Below, piece by piece: positions 52,336 to 61,463 of a stretch of DNA of 64,000 nucleotides. This DNA comes from Chloroflexota bacterium (GTDB lineage Bacteria > Chloroflexota > Anaerolineae > Aggregatilineales > Phototrophicaceae). Each line of letters begins with the position of its first letter. The stretch's first letter is position 1. The DNA is taken from NCBI GenBank assembly GCA_020161935.1, contig JAIUNI010000003.1, positions 496,001 through 560,000 on the forward strand. Reading direction: 5' to 3'. The notes under the pieces were generated by a model. That model was not told where the DNA came from, did no database searches, and saw only the letters and a program-made list of their open reading frames with translations. The position numbers and the translations under genes were made by a program.

Positions 52336-54018
52336 ATGGTCGCTTTTCGCTGGCTCGCCGCCGGAGCCGTCCTCTTACTCATGAACCTCGCGCCCGCCGC
52401 CGCGCAGGACAACGCCGCCAAGCCCTTCATCCTGCCGCTGGCCGAACCCGCCAGTCCGTCCACATGGCTGATGGGGCAGGCGTACGGCAACACCACTGGC
52501 GCGTTCAACTACGGCACGGCATGGTACGCCGCCGGTCAGGGTTTGCACTTCGGCATCGACATCACCATGCCCTGCGGTACGCCTGTCATTGCGATGGCTG
52601 ACGGCGAGGTGATTTACACCGACAACCTGACCTTCGGCTCTGGCCCGCATAACCTGATCATGCGCCACTCGCAAGCCGGTGTGACCGTACTTTATGGGCA
52701 TCTGTTGGAACGGCCAACCGTGCAGCAGTACCAGACGGTCAAGCAGGGTGATGTGGTCGGCCTCTCCGGTGACCCCGATGTCACCTGCGACTCGCGCCCT
52801 CACCTGCATCTCGAAGTCCGCTCGTTGGATTACCAGATCGCCTACAACCCTATCAGCTACATCAACGCCCCGTGGGATGCCCTCGTCAGCATCGGTTCCT
52901 ACAGCCGCAGCTTGTTCGAGCAGGACTTCTACAACCCGCGCCAGTGGATGAGCCTTGATGACCAGCCGCCGACCGCCTTCGGTGGTGCGCGCTTGAACGC
53001 CTACGCCGAAAGCTGGCCGCCCAAGAACGAGGACACCCCACCGCAGAACACGCCGCCCATGCGCCCCTACACGGCTTTACCCGCTGGCACATGGGGGATG
53101 CAGCCGCTGACGATGGATGGCTGCTGCGCCGTTCACTGGTGGAACCCGACCGACTCGAACCTCGCTTATGTCATCGACGGTTCGCCGGGGCAGTTGGCCG
53201 CCATCTTCGAGTGGGATGTGACCGCCAAAGCCATGACAGGCGTGATTGAAAGTGTGCCGCCTCGCCAGTTGTCGCCGGATGGCAGCTACCGCGTCATTCG
53301 CGGAGGTGGAGAAGTCACTGTTCGCCGCCTCGCCGATGGGGTTGATTTCCCTGTGCAGACCAGCGGTTTCCCGCCCGCCGTCAGCCCCGATAACAGCCAC
53401 CTCCTGTGGGAAGTCCAGTACGGGCAGGACATCCCCGGCGCAACCCCGCCGCAGGTCGAAATCTGGGTGAGCAACATCGACGGCTCGAACGCCCGCGCTG
53501 TTCTCGCGCGTCCCGATATTTCCGCAACATGGCTCGATGGCGCGCGCTTGCTGATTTCCACCAGCGACCGTACCCTGACGACGCTCGACGTGCTGAATGT
53601 CGATGACGGCTCGACCTTCACCCTCGGCACATGGGACCGCATTCGCGGGGTCAGCATCGCCCCCGGTGGCGAACGCATCCTGTTCTACCAGACCTTCCAA
53701 GCCGACCCGAATGTGAATGGTATCTACCTGTTGGAAGCGCAGTCCGGCGCGGTGCCGCAGAAGATGGCGTGGTTCGGCGGCTGGCGCTGGCGCGATGCCC
53801 AGAGCCTCTACTACATCCCGTTTGATCCGGTGACCGGTGTCCAGTCGATGCACTACTACGACCTCACCACCGGCGAAGACCGCGCCCTCACCGACCCCGC
53901 CACCACCAATTTCACCGTCGCGAACGGCGATTGGTCCGTCTCGCCGGATGGCACGCGCATCCTCTTCCAAAACGCCGCCGACCGCCGCCTGTGGGTGCTA
54001 GAAGCCCAACCCGAATAA
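52336..54018 (+). CDS. Secreted M23 peptidase with C-terminal TolB/WD40-like beta-propeller
   Basis: 560 residues. The signal peptide ends near PAAAQ. The M23 domain has HFGID (His71, Asp75), YGHLLE and PHLHLE (His156, His158). From about residue 240 the protein turns into propeller blades of the TolB type (RQLSPDGSYRVIRGG, FPPAVSPDNSHLLWE, SVSPDGTRILFQNA). Same overall plan as the protein at 39958, but the propellers belong to different families, so the fusions arose separately. Confidence 0.9.
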   Translation: MVAFRWLAAGAVLLLMNLAPAAAQDNAAKPFILPLAEPASPSTWLMGQAYGNTTGAFNYGTAWYAAGQGLHFGIDITMPCGTPVIAMADGEVIYTDNLTFGSGPHNLIMRHSQAGVTVLYGHLLERPTVQQYQTVKQGDVVGLSGDPDVTCDSRPHLHLEVRSLDYQIAYNPISYINAPWDALVSIGSYSRSLFEQDFYNPRQWMSLDDQPPTAFGGARLNAYAESWPPKNEDTPPQNTPPMRPYTALPAGTWGMQPLTMDGCCAVHWWNPTDSNLAYVIDGSPGQLAAIFEWDVTAKAMTGVIESVPPRQLSPDGSYRVIRGGGEVTVRRLADGVDFPVQTSGFPPAVSPDNSHLLWEVQYGQDIPGATPPQVEIWVSNIDGSNARAVLARPDISATWLDGARLLISTSDRTLTTLDVLNVDDGSTFTLGTWDRIRGVSIAPGGERILFYQTFQADPNVNGIYLLEAQSGAVPQKMAWFGGWRWRDAQSLYYIPFDPVTGVQSMHYYDLTTGEDRALTDPATTNFTVANGDWSVSPDGTRILFQNAADRRLWVLEAQPE

Positions 54019-54032
54019 TTCCTAATGCCTTC

Positions 54033-54058
54033 GTAGGGGAGGGTCTCTGACCCTCTCG
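54033..54058. repeat. Short palindromic repeat (GTAGGG family)
   Basis: GTAGGGGAGGGTCTCTGACC followed by CTCTCG; GAGGGTC and GACCCTC pair. It lies between convergent genes and may help end transcription, but there is no T-run. Confidence 0.65.
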
Positions 54059-54064
54059 CACCAC

Positions 54065-54541
54065 TTATCTGTATCTCTGGTAACAAATAATGTCTTTTGT
54101 AAACGGTGTAAACGTGACTTTCTCATTGCCAACATTGACCGTTTTACCAGAAGGTGAATAGAGATACCCGACTGCGCCTAAGTGTCCTTGACCGGGCCAA
54201 CTTGTTACAGGTACAGCAATTTGGATTTCCGTTGGTGAAATCGGTTGCCAGACATCCCATAAAGCTACAGCGTCATACTTTTTTCCACTAACCGTTTCAA
54301 ATTGGATTGACGACAATGGAGCATTCGTTTTTCCGCGCGTTTTGAAAGTCTCAATCCATGTATCTAAATCTTGTGTGATTTTGGCGTAAACTTCATCCAT
54401 TTGAGAACAAAATCCTTCAGGTGGAGACATCAATGTGTTATCCAGAATGGCATTGAACACGAAAAATATCCCCACAAAACTCGTCAAAATCGCCAATCCA
54501 ACAATTGTGATTGACTTTAATATGCGTTTAGCTCTACGCAT
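54065..54541 (-). CDS. Hypothetical membrane-anchored protein
   Basis: 158 residues from the ATG at 54541 (AAGG at 8 bases); a TTG start at 54592 would add 17 residues. One N-terminal span (SITIVGLAILTSFVGIFFVF) is preceded by basic residues. The outer domain is rich in strands and contains two cysteines far apart (GFCSQMD, IICYQRYR) that could form a disulfide. Not recognised. It is A+T-rich relative to its neighbours. Confidence 0.65.
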   Translation of the reverse strand: MRRAKRILKSITIVGLAILTSFVGIFFVFNAILDNTLMSPPEGFCSQMDEVYAKITQDLDTWIETFKTRGKTNAPLSSIQFETVSGKKYDAVALWDVWQPISPTEIQIAVPVTSWPGQGHLGAVGYLYSPSGKTVNVGNEKVTFTPFTKDIICYQRYR

Positions 54542-54599
54542 CAGTTTTACCTTATTGCTGTACGGTTTCCGCCGCGCACTATTTGTAGCCAAAACAGCC

Positions 54600-55890
54600 G
54601 CATTTTCCCCTTGAAGTCCCTTTAGTGGACTTGTCTGCCTGTTAGCTGAGTGGCTTTAGCCCTCAGCGGCGCATAAAGTCCCATATTTAATACACGAAAC
54701 ATTCTTTTAATCCTCGCTCTAACTCTCCGTCTTGATCTCTGCGCTCTTTGCGTCTCTGCGGTTCAATCTCTCTTCGCCTTTTCTTTTAACTTGCCACTTG
54801 AAACTTCAAACTATTATTTCCTACGTTTGAATTAGGTTTGTCGGCAAACCATTTCCTAACCGTCCACCAACCATTTCCTCGCCGCGCTCCCCTGCAAAGT
54901 TAGCACCAATACCCACTAAAAGTGACCAAATGTTCTGACAAATGTTCACCCTTTTCATCCCAACCTCTGCTATCCTGTTCATAGGACATACTGTATCCCT
55001 GCATTTTCTCCCCTCTCCTAGCTGTACTCAGCGGTCGGGAGAGGGCTGACGGTGGAGCGAGCCTGCGAGCGTACCGTCGTGGGGTGAGGGCAAGTCCGCC
55101 GCACCTTAACAACCGCATCTACCCAACGAGCACAAATTGTCGTGCCGCCTATGCTGCATTTGCCGCTTGTTCCGCATGTTGTGCATTTGTCTGTGACTGT
55201 CACCTGTTGACTACGGACTGACGACTATTCTTGCCATTGCCGCCTTTGCTGCCAACTCTTTTAAGTTCCCTCCACCGTTTACGGGGGAGGGCTAGGGTGG
55301 GGGTTTGCCAACTGACAACTCCGACACTGACGACACTGACGACATTTGCGACAAAATGCACCGATTCTCAACAGCATTAACAGCAACAACAGCATCAAAA
55401 ATGCACGGTGAATCTGACGAATTTGAAGAATTTTGTGACCGAAGGAAATCCTTTAGGGCGAATCTTCGGCAGTTCGCTCACTCAAGTCCGCCGTCAAAGC
55501 CCATTTCGCAATTGCAGAATTTGTGACCGAAGGAAATCCTTTAGGGCAGTTTTCGCAGAATTTACCGTATTGCCACTGTATTGAACTGATAACTGTAAAC
55601 TGGCAACTGAAAACTTCAAATGGCACCCTGCCGCCGCCACTGCCGCCATAAACCTACTCTCTCTGCCTTGATCTCTGTGCCCTCTGTGTCTGTGCGAAGC
55701 CTCCTTTAGGGCTGTGGTGAATCGCCTTTTCTCTCCGCCTTGAACTTGGCGCTCTTGGCGATTCGTTTTCGCTCTGTGTCTTTGTGCCATTGAGCCCTTG
55801 TGTTAAATCTCTCCGCCTTAATCTTGGCGTTCTTGGCGACTTGGCGGTTAAATCCTCTCTGCGTCCTCTGCATCTTTCTCACATTTGTGC
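54600..55890. repeat. Repeat-filled gap: several repeat families, no intact gene
   Basis: Contents from left to right: CTCTGCG-type phrases (about 54720-54790), a large GAGGG-family unit split by inserted sequence (55011-55090), a compact GAGGG unit (55268-55303), CTGACGACT/ACTGACAACT-type short repeats (55195-55330 and 55575-55620), a 22-base direct repeat GACCGAAGGAAATCCTTTAG (about 55438 and 55523), and another CTCTGTG/CTTGGCG tract (55650-55885). Open frames here have no ribosome sites or protein-like composition. Confidence 0.75.
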
Positions 55891-55909
55891 GTCGGTGTCC
55901 TCAAGGTAG

Positions 55910-56128
55910 ATACACGCCGCCACCTACACCACCGACGAAATAGGCATCTTGAGTCAGGTGCTGTTTATCGCCGCCTTGTTACTCCTGATCGGGTTCATCT
56001 GCCTCTCGATCTGGTCGATTTTCGGCTCGGTGTTCGCCCGCTTTTTACAGGTGCCGCGCGTCCGGCGGGTGTTTAATATCGCGCTCGCGTTGATACTGGT
56101 GCTGTCGCTCGTGCCGTTGATCGTATGA
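55910..56128 (+). pseudogene. C-terminal fragment of a LysE/RhtB-type amino-acid exporter
   Basis: After an in-frame TAG, 72 codons run to a TGA at 56126. The product contains LSQVLFIAALLLLIGFICLS, a WSIFGSVFARFLQVPRVRRV loop and a last span ending SLVPLIV. This matches the pattern of the last two spans of LysE-family exporters (long span, WALFG-type turn, basic FARFL-PRxRRxFN loop, last span). The N-terminal two thirds are missing; the sequence upstream is repeat tract. A TTG at 55949 could still give a 59-residue peptide. Family call from recalled pattern only. Confidence 0.5.
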
Positions 56129-56182
56129 CAAAACCCCTTCATGGTGTAAAATGGCTCACGAGGGTTCAATTCTCCTTGCCCT

Positions 56183-57523
56183 ATGAAAGTGAGCCGCACC
56201 ATGCACAGACAACTCAAAGATGGCCTCATCCTCCGCAGCCTGAGCGAAGGACACCCGACTGACCGTGAAGGGCTGCCCGAAATTTACGCTGACGTGAACT
56301 GTGAAGGCGACCCTGATGTAATCAAAAACGGGGTGCGGGGGTGGGCGCGCGACCTGCTGGATGGGCATCCCACCGTCACGCCGGATGACATCTTCGTGGT
56401 GGTTGATCCGGCGAAGGATAACTGTGTCGTCTCGGCCACCCTGCTCATCCCGCAGACGTGGCGCTACGAAGACATCGCCGTCAGCGTCGGGCGACCGGAA
56501 CTCGTCGCCACCCGAACGGAGTATCGCGGTCGCGGTCTCGTGCGCGAGCTGTTCGATGCCGTTCATGAACGCAGCGCGGCGCTCGGTCATCAGGTGCAGG
56601 CTATCACCGGCATTCCTTACTTCTATCGCCAGTTCGGTTACACAATGGCGGTTGACCTCGGCGAACATGCCTATTATCCGCTGACCAAGATGAAGCCGCC
56701 CAAGCCGGACTATAAACCGGCCTTCACGCTGCGCCCCGCCACCGAGGCCGACATTCCCAATATGATGCGCTGGCACAGTGAGAACACCCAGTCGCGGCTG
56801 CTGACCGAGGTGAAGTCGCCGGAAGTCTGGCGCTACGAGGCGTTCGGGCGCAGGCGCGAGTCGTTCACCTGTGTCGAGTATCAGATCATTGTCAATGCAC
56901 AGGGGCAGGGCGTGGGCTACTTGGAGTTGTTCCTACTATTGGAAGGTGATGATGAGGTGCGGTGCAGCGGTTACACGGTCGGCTCGGAGTCGTCGTACCT
57001 CGAAACGTTTGAGGATGTCGTGCGCGGGGTGAAGGAATGGGCGCAAACCAACTTTAAGATGTCACCGAATTCGCTGGTGTTTGGCGCTGGACTGCACGAC
57101 TCCATTGACACGCTCATCTGGCACACCGAAGGCGGCTACACCCGAAACCGCGAGTATATGTGGTATATCCGCGTGCCGCAGATGATCCCGTTCCTCAAGC
57201 ATATCCAACCCGTACTGGAACGCCGGTTGGAGGGCAGCGGGGCGCAGGGCTTCACGGGTGAACTCAAAATCGGCTTTTACGATCTAACAGGCATCCGCTT
57301 CGCCTTCGAGCGTGGGAAGATCACCGGTATCGAGCCGATCAGCGGGAAGGATGGTTATGATGCCTCCTTCCCGTGGGATTTGTTCTGGAATGTGGTGTTC
57401 GGGCAGCACCAACCGGACGACATCGGCAAGGTGCTGCCGGACGTGTGGGCAACCGGCAAAGGGGCGGTGCTGCTGGAAGCCCTGTTCCCCAAGCGCAAGT
57501 CGTGGTTGAAAGGGCTGACGTAA
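56183..57523 (+). CDS. Long GNAT acetyltransferase
   Basis: 446 residues. The N-terminal GNAT domain has VSATLLIPQTWRYED and the acetyl-CoA loop RTEYRGRGLVRELFD, then GIPYFYRQFGYTMAVDLG. The following 250 residues contain a second GNAT-like part (FTLRPATEADIPNMMRWH) and a C-terminal domain (YDLTGIRFAFERGKI) reminiscent of the sterol-carrier-like end of Eis-type enzymes. Substrate unknown. A second ATG six codons in is also possible. Confidence 0.84.
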   Translation: MKVSRTMHRQLKDGLILRSLSEGHPTDREGLPEIYADVNCEGDPDVIKNGVRGWARDLLDGHPTVTPDDIFVVVDPAKDNCVVSATLLIPQTWRYEDIAVSVGRPELVATRTEYRGRGLVRELFDAVHERSAALGHQVQAITGIPYFYRQFGYTMAVDLGEHAYYPLTKMKPPKPDYKPAFTLRPATEADIPNMMRWHSENTQSRLLTEVKSPEVWRYEAFGRRRESFTCVEYQIIVNAQGQGVGYLELFLLLEGDDEVRCSGYTVGSESSYLETFEDVVRGVKEWAQTNFKMSPNSLVFGAGLHDSIDTLIWHTEGGYTRNREYMWYIRVPQMIPFLKHIQPVLERRLEGSGAQGFTGELKIGFYDLTGIRFAFERGKITGIEPISGKDGYDASFPWDLFWNVVFGQHQPDDIGKVLPDVWATGKGAVLLEALFPKRKSWLKGLT

Positions 57524-58717
57524 TTACCCCTCCGGCGCGGGCGGTGGCTTGGGCGCGTAAAGGGCGCTGTTGGCGATGATACGGTCGATCTCGGCGCGGA
57601 AGAAGTTCGCGATCTTGGCGCATTCCGCTACGTCCACCGGCCCACCGTCCGACTTCGGCAGGTCGGCGTACGGGCTGCCGATCACAAAAATGTTCTCGTC
57701 GTTGTACTCGTTGGCGGGCGCGGTGTAATTCATGCTGCCCGCGATCACGATGGCCTCGTCAATCACCATCAGCTTATGGTGCAGCTTGCGGAAGGTCTTA
57801 AAATCGCCCTCCTTTTTCGGCAGATACACTTTGATGCCCTTGCCGTGCAGCCAATCGGTCGCCGCCCAATACTGCTTGCCCTGCGTCGGGTCGAGCGCAC
57901 CTTGCAGCTTGCGGTTGGCTTCGCGCAGCATAATCATCGCGTCGTCAATGCCTGACGAGCCGGAGAAGGTGAAGATGGCAAAGTCCAGCCGTTTCTCGCA
58001 CTTCAACATCTGCTTCACGATTTCGAGTTCGGGTGCGTGGTCGGGCGCGAAAAGGATGCGTACCGGAACCCCGTTGATGTTGATGGTGCGCGGCTTGGCA
58101 CGGTGACGGCTGTTCAGTTCGCCGAACGTGCCGGAGCGAATCTCGTCAAACTCGACCTCGTACTCGGCACAAATCTCGTTGTTGTAAAAGATAATGACGT
58201 TATTCAGGTTGCGATGGGTATCCGTTTCGGTGAAGTTGGCCGAGCCGGTGAGGATAGCGGCGGTTGCGCCCGGTTTCCGGCGGCGGCCATCGGTGCGGAA
58301 GTCGCGAATGATGAACTTCTGGTGGAAGATTTCGGGGTTATAGTCGGCCTTCACATCCACGCCGTTCCGCAGCAGTTTGGCGAGGATGTCGCGGTTGACG
58401 TTCAACCCGTTCGAGGTGCTTGTCCCCGTCACCTGCAAACTCCGGTAAATTTCGGGGTCGGTCGCGCGTTCCTTTTTGGGCGGTAGGGGGCTGAAAAGGT
58501 AATCTTGCTCAAGGAACATGCGGACGCTGATACCTTCCCAACTCTTATCGAGGATGGCCTGTGCTATCGCCTCCGAGTCGAGTTCCTGAACCGCGATGTC
58601 GAGCGACTCTTTCGCCCCGCGAATGAAGTCTACGATCACGGTTTCGAGGTTATCCGGTGCGCCCAATTCCTGCGGCCCGACAAATGCCAGAATCTTCCCA
58701 TCCGCGAAATCAGTCAT
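57524..58717 (-). CDS. Phospholipase D-like (HKD) domain protein
   Basis: 397 residues from the ATG at 58717 (GGGAG upstream). There are two HKD half-sites: FHQKFIIRDF with LTGSANFTETDTHRNLNN, and LHHKLMVIDEAIVIAGSMNYT with NDENIF, so the phosphodiesterase centre appears complete. There is no signal peptide, so it acts in the cytoplasm. Bacterial members include nucleases and defence-associated enzymes as well as lipases; nothing nearby decides. It is convergent with the GNAT gene, with no gap between the stop codons. Confidence 0.88.
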   Translation of the reverse strand: MTDFADGKILAFVGPQELGAPDNLETVIVDFIRGAKESLDIAVQELDSEAIAQAILDKSWEGISVRMFLEQDYLFSPLPPKKERATDPEIYRSLQVTGTSTSNGLNVNRDILAKLLRNGVDVKADYNPEIFHQKFIIRDFRTDGRRRKPGATAAILTGSANFTETDTHRNLNNVIIFYNNEICAEYEVEFDEIRSGTFGELNSRHRAKPRTININGVPVRILFAPDHAPELEIVKQMLKCEKRLDFAIFTFSGSSGIDDAMIMLREANRKLQGALDPTQGKQYWAATDWLHGKGIKVYLPKKEGDFKTFRKLHHKLMVIDEAIVIAGSMNYTAPANEYNDENIFVIGSPYADLPKSDGGPVDVAECAKIANFFRAEIDRIIANSALYAPKPPPAPEG

Positions 58718-58815
58718 TTGTCTCAACTCCCTCGTGATAAAAATAGCGCACTTCCATTGTATCTAATGTCGCGTCACAGGGGGTGATCGACAGGTTTGCG
58801 TCGTCCAGTCGCCGC

Positions 58816-58844
58816 TTGGCGCGGTTGGGGCGGCTTTGTACAAT
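58816..58844 (+). promoter_or_regulatory. Predicted promoter giving a leaderless transcript
   Basis: TTGGCG at 58816-58821, 17 bases, then TACAAT at 58839-58844. The transcript would begin near 58851-58852, which is the ATG of the following gene, and no ribosome site is found upstream of that ATG. Confidence 0.5.
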
Positions 58845-58851
58845 GAGGCGC

Positions 58852-61398
58852 ATGAGCAACCTCCGACGCGCTTTACCCCTCAACCTCGCCCTTTATGGCC
58901 TCTACCTGCTGGTGGCGGTGGTCATGACATGGCCGCTGGTCACGCAGATCAGCACCCTCTTCGCCGGCTACCCGTTCGGTGACGCGCACGAGATGACACG
59001 CCATATCTGGTGGTTTAAGCACGCCCTCCAAATGGGTCAGCCGCTCATCTTCCAACCGCTGCTCGGCTACCCTGATGGGATGCAGGGGGTGATCTTATGG
59101 TCAGATCCGCTGCAATTCTTTCCCGGCTGGTTGTTCGCTTTCTTCATGCCGCTGCCCGCCGCTTACAACCTGTTCGTGCTGCTGACGCTGGCGCTCAACG
59201 GCTGGGCGGCTTACTGGTTGGTGTGGCGGCTGACTGAGGTGCGTTCGGCGGGTTTGCTGGGCGGTCTAGCCTTCATGACCGCGCCGGTCATTCAAGGGCA
59301 TCTGTCAGGGGGACACGGCGGCTTGCTCGTCCAGTGGCCTTTACCCCTGCTGGCGTGGAGCTTGTTGAAAGTTACAAGTTACAAGTTACCAGAAATCCCC
59401 ACCCTAACCCTCCCCCGTAAACAGGGGAGGGGATTACCGTTTAACTTTTCACCTTTAACTTTTAACTCTCGACTCGTTACTCTCGACTCGTTACTCGCTA
59501 CTTTATTTTTCTTCCTCACTGCCCTCGGTCACACCCTGCAACTGATTTACGCGGTGCTGCCGCTGGTGGCGGTTCTCGGCCTGACCGTGATGGTCCGGCG
59601 TGACTGGCGGGCGCTGTTCCGCCTCATCGTCGTGTGTGCGCTTGGAACAGGGCTGCTGGTGATTTTCCTGCTGCCGGTGTTTAGCAGCACTTTCGGCACG
59701 AGCGCCTATACAGCGGAAGGTGGCGGGGTGGAGTTCAGCGCCGATCTGCTCGGTATCGTCACGCCGTCGTTCAACCACCCGCTGTACGGACAGCTCGACT
59801 ACACCCGCCGCGTCCTCGGTGTGAACATCGTCGAGGGTTCGGTGTATGTGGGCATCATCGCTGGGCTGCTGGCTGTAGTAGCCGTTTGGCAGGTGAAGGC
59901 CGCCCGCTGGTGGCTGGTGCTGGCGATAGTCGCATGGGTGCTGGCGCTGGGGCCTGTGCTAAAAGTATTCGACCAGCCGGTGACGGTCAACCTTGGCGGT
60001 TACGACACCTACCTGACGCTGCCGTATGCCCTCGTCTACAACCTGCCGGGGTTCAGCCTTGCCCGCACCCCCGGTCGCTTCGGCTTCCTGCTGGCGCTGG
60101 CGGTCGCGGTGCTGGTCGGCTACGGCTGGACGGTGGTAAGTGTTAAGTTGAAGGGAAGTCGCCAGTCGTCAGTCGCCAGTCGCCAGCCAAAATCTATACT
60201 TGCTGTGGTGATTGTTGGGCTGTTCATCATCTTTGATTATCAGTCGTTTTGGTCGCAGCCGAGCTATGGAGTTCCAACGCCTTCCTTACCCACCTACAGC
60301 GCGGTCATTCCACAGGCGGTGTATGACGTGGCGCGGCGCGAGGATGTGCGGGCGGTGTTCGACGTGCCGTGGGATAACCTGCTGTCGGCGAAGGATGCGC
60401 TGTGGCTGCAAACCGCCCACGAGAAGCCGATCATCGCCGGACAGGTGACGCGCCGCACACCCGTCAGCCCTGCCAAGCTGACTATCCTTGAGCAAACACT
60501 TAATCCGGCGCTGCTGCGGGAGAGCGGTGCGGATGTGGTCATCGTGCATAAGCAGTACGATGCAGAGGGCAAGCTGCTGGCCTCGGCGCGGCAGACCTTG
60601 GGCGAACCGACCTTTGAGGACGCGCAAATCGCCCTGTTCAACGTGCCGGACGCAACCGAGAGCGTGGATACTCTGCAAATCATCCCCGCTTTTAGCACGA
60701 TTACCGACGAGCATACGCTCTATGTCTATGCGCCACAGGCTGGCTGGCTGAATGTCGTCCTCAACCACCACGACGCGCCGCCGCGTTTTCGGGTGAGCGT
60801 CGATGGCATGGTGCTGCGAACGTGGGCTGCCAACGCCTTTGCTTACGAGATGCCGCTCTCACTGCCGCTGGCGACTGCCGGTTATCACACCATCACCACC
60901 GAAACGCTGCTCCGCTGCCCTGAAAAGCTGCCAGCCGCCGCGACCTGCGCCCAAGCCGCGCCAACCATGAGCTACGAAGCGCCATCCGAATGGGTATTCG
61001 ACCCCGCCGCCTTTGACGCACCCGTTACCTTCGAGCGTGGGGTAGCGCTGGCGGGCAGCCATCTCGAAGTCGATGCCGAACGGCTCGGCGTTGATTTGTG
61101 GTGGCAGTTTGAGCAAGCGCGGGGCGAGGGGGACATCCGCTTCGTCAAAGTGTTGGATGCGGAAGGTAATCAAATCGCAGGGGATGACCACACTCTCGGC
61201 GTACAAACGGCTGGTGGCGCGTGGGTGGAAACCGTGTCGCTCGGCTTGCCTGCTGACCTCTCCGCTGGCGAGTACCGCGTGTTCGTGGGCTGGTACACCT
61301 ATCCCGATTTGACGCGCTTCCCGGTGCTGACGGCGGTTGAAGGCGCGGCGGATGGCATGGCGCGGGTCGGAACATTCACCATCACCTCACAACCATAA
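58852..61398 (+). CDS. GT-C-like membrane protein with two in-frame repeat insertions
   Basis: 848 residues from the ATG at 58852. The N-terminal half has about eleven spans with an early acidic loop FGDAHEMTRHIWWFKHAL, the kind of motif found in GT-C lipid-linked sugar transferases and YfhO-like proteins. The C-terminal half (from about 470) is soluble with beta-rich segments. Two stretches look foreign: about residues 174-220 (VTSYKLPEIPTLTLPRKQGR and following) and about 428-446 (VKLKGSRQSSVASRQPK). They translate intergenic repeat families seen elsewhere in the window, both in frame and both at membrane-loop positions. Substrate unknown. Confidence 0.82.
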   Translation: MSNLRRALPLNLALYGLYLLVAVVMTWPLVTQISTLFAGYPFGDAHEMTRHIWWFKHALQMGQPLIFQPLLGYPDGMQGVILWSDPLQFFPGWLFAFFMPLPAAYNLFVLLTLALNGWAAYWLVWRLTEVRSAGLLGGLAFMTAPVIQGHLSGGHGGLLVQWPLPLLAWSLLKVTSYKLPEIPTLTLPRKQGRGLPFNFSPLTFNSRLVTLDSLLATLFFFLTALGHTLQLIYAVLPLVAVLGLTVMVRRDWRALFRLIVVCALGTGLLVIFLLPVFSSTFGTSAYTAEGGGVEFSADLLGIVTPSFNHPLYGQLDYTRRVLGVNIVEGSVYVGIIAGLLAVVAVWQVKAARWWLVLAIVAWVLALGPVLKVFDQPVTVNLGGYDTYLTLPYALVYNLPGFSLARTPGRFGFLLALAVAVLVGYGWTVVSVKLKGSRQSSVASRQPKSILAVVIVGLFIIFDYQSFWSQPSYGVPTPSLPTYSAVIPQAVYDVARREDVRAVFDVPWDNLLSAKDALWLQTAHEKPIIAGQVTRRTPVSPAKLTILEQTLNPALLRESGADVVIVHKQYDAEGKLLASARQTLGEPTFEDAQIALFNVPDATESVDTLQIIPAFSTITDEHTLYVYAPQAGWLNVVLNHHDAPPRFRVSVDGMVLRTWAANAFAYEMPLSLPLATAGYHTITTETLLRCPEKLPAAATCAQAAPTMSYEAPSEWVFDPAAFDAPVTFERGVALAGSHLEVDAERLGVDLWWQFEQARGEGDIRFVKVLDAEGNQIAGDDHTLGVQTAGGAWVETVSLGLPADLSAGEYRVFVGWYTYPDLTRFPVLTAVEGAADGMARVGTFTITSQP
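59375..59510. repeat. Repeat insertion inside a reading frame (first of two)
   Basis: AGTTACAAGTTACAAGTTAC, then CCCCACCCTAACCCTCCCCC with GTAAACAGGGGAGGGG (59397-59432, a GAGGG-family element in reverse orientation), then TTTAACTTTTCACCTTTAAC and a doubled CTCGACTCGTTACT. The whole keeps the frame open and adds about 45 codons to the membrane protein. Confidence 0.75.
60136..60190. repeat. Repeat insertion inside the same reading frame (second)
   Basis: AAGTGTTAAGTTGAAGGGAA followed by GTCGCCAGTCGTCAGTCGCC and AGTCGCCAGCC. The CAGTCGTCAGTCGCCAGT phrase is the same type as the CAGTCATCAGTTAGCAGTTT at 62487 and the short repeats at 55.2-55.6 kb. The frame is kept. Confidence 0.7.
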
Positions 61399-61463
61399 TC
61401 ACCCGTTTTGGGTTACAATCGGGAAAACGCTGTGGTCAATCTCATTCACGTAAGGAAGGTCGA

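Noticed and set aside
53077..53970. 297-codon minus-strand frame
   Set aside because: Antisense to the M23/TolB-propeller gene; no independent signal.
55305..55790. Small frames in the repeat-filled gap
   Set aside because: They are made of repeat phrases, with no ribosome sites or recognisable domain.
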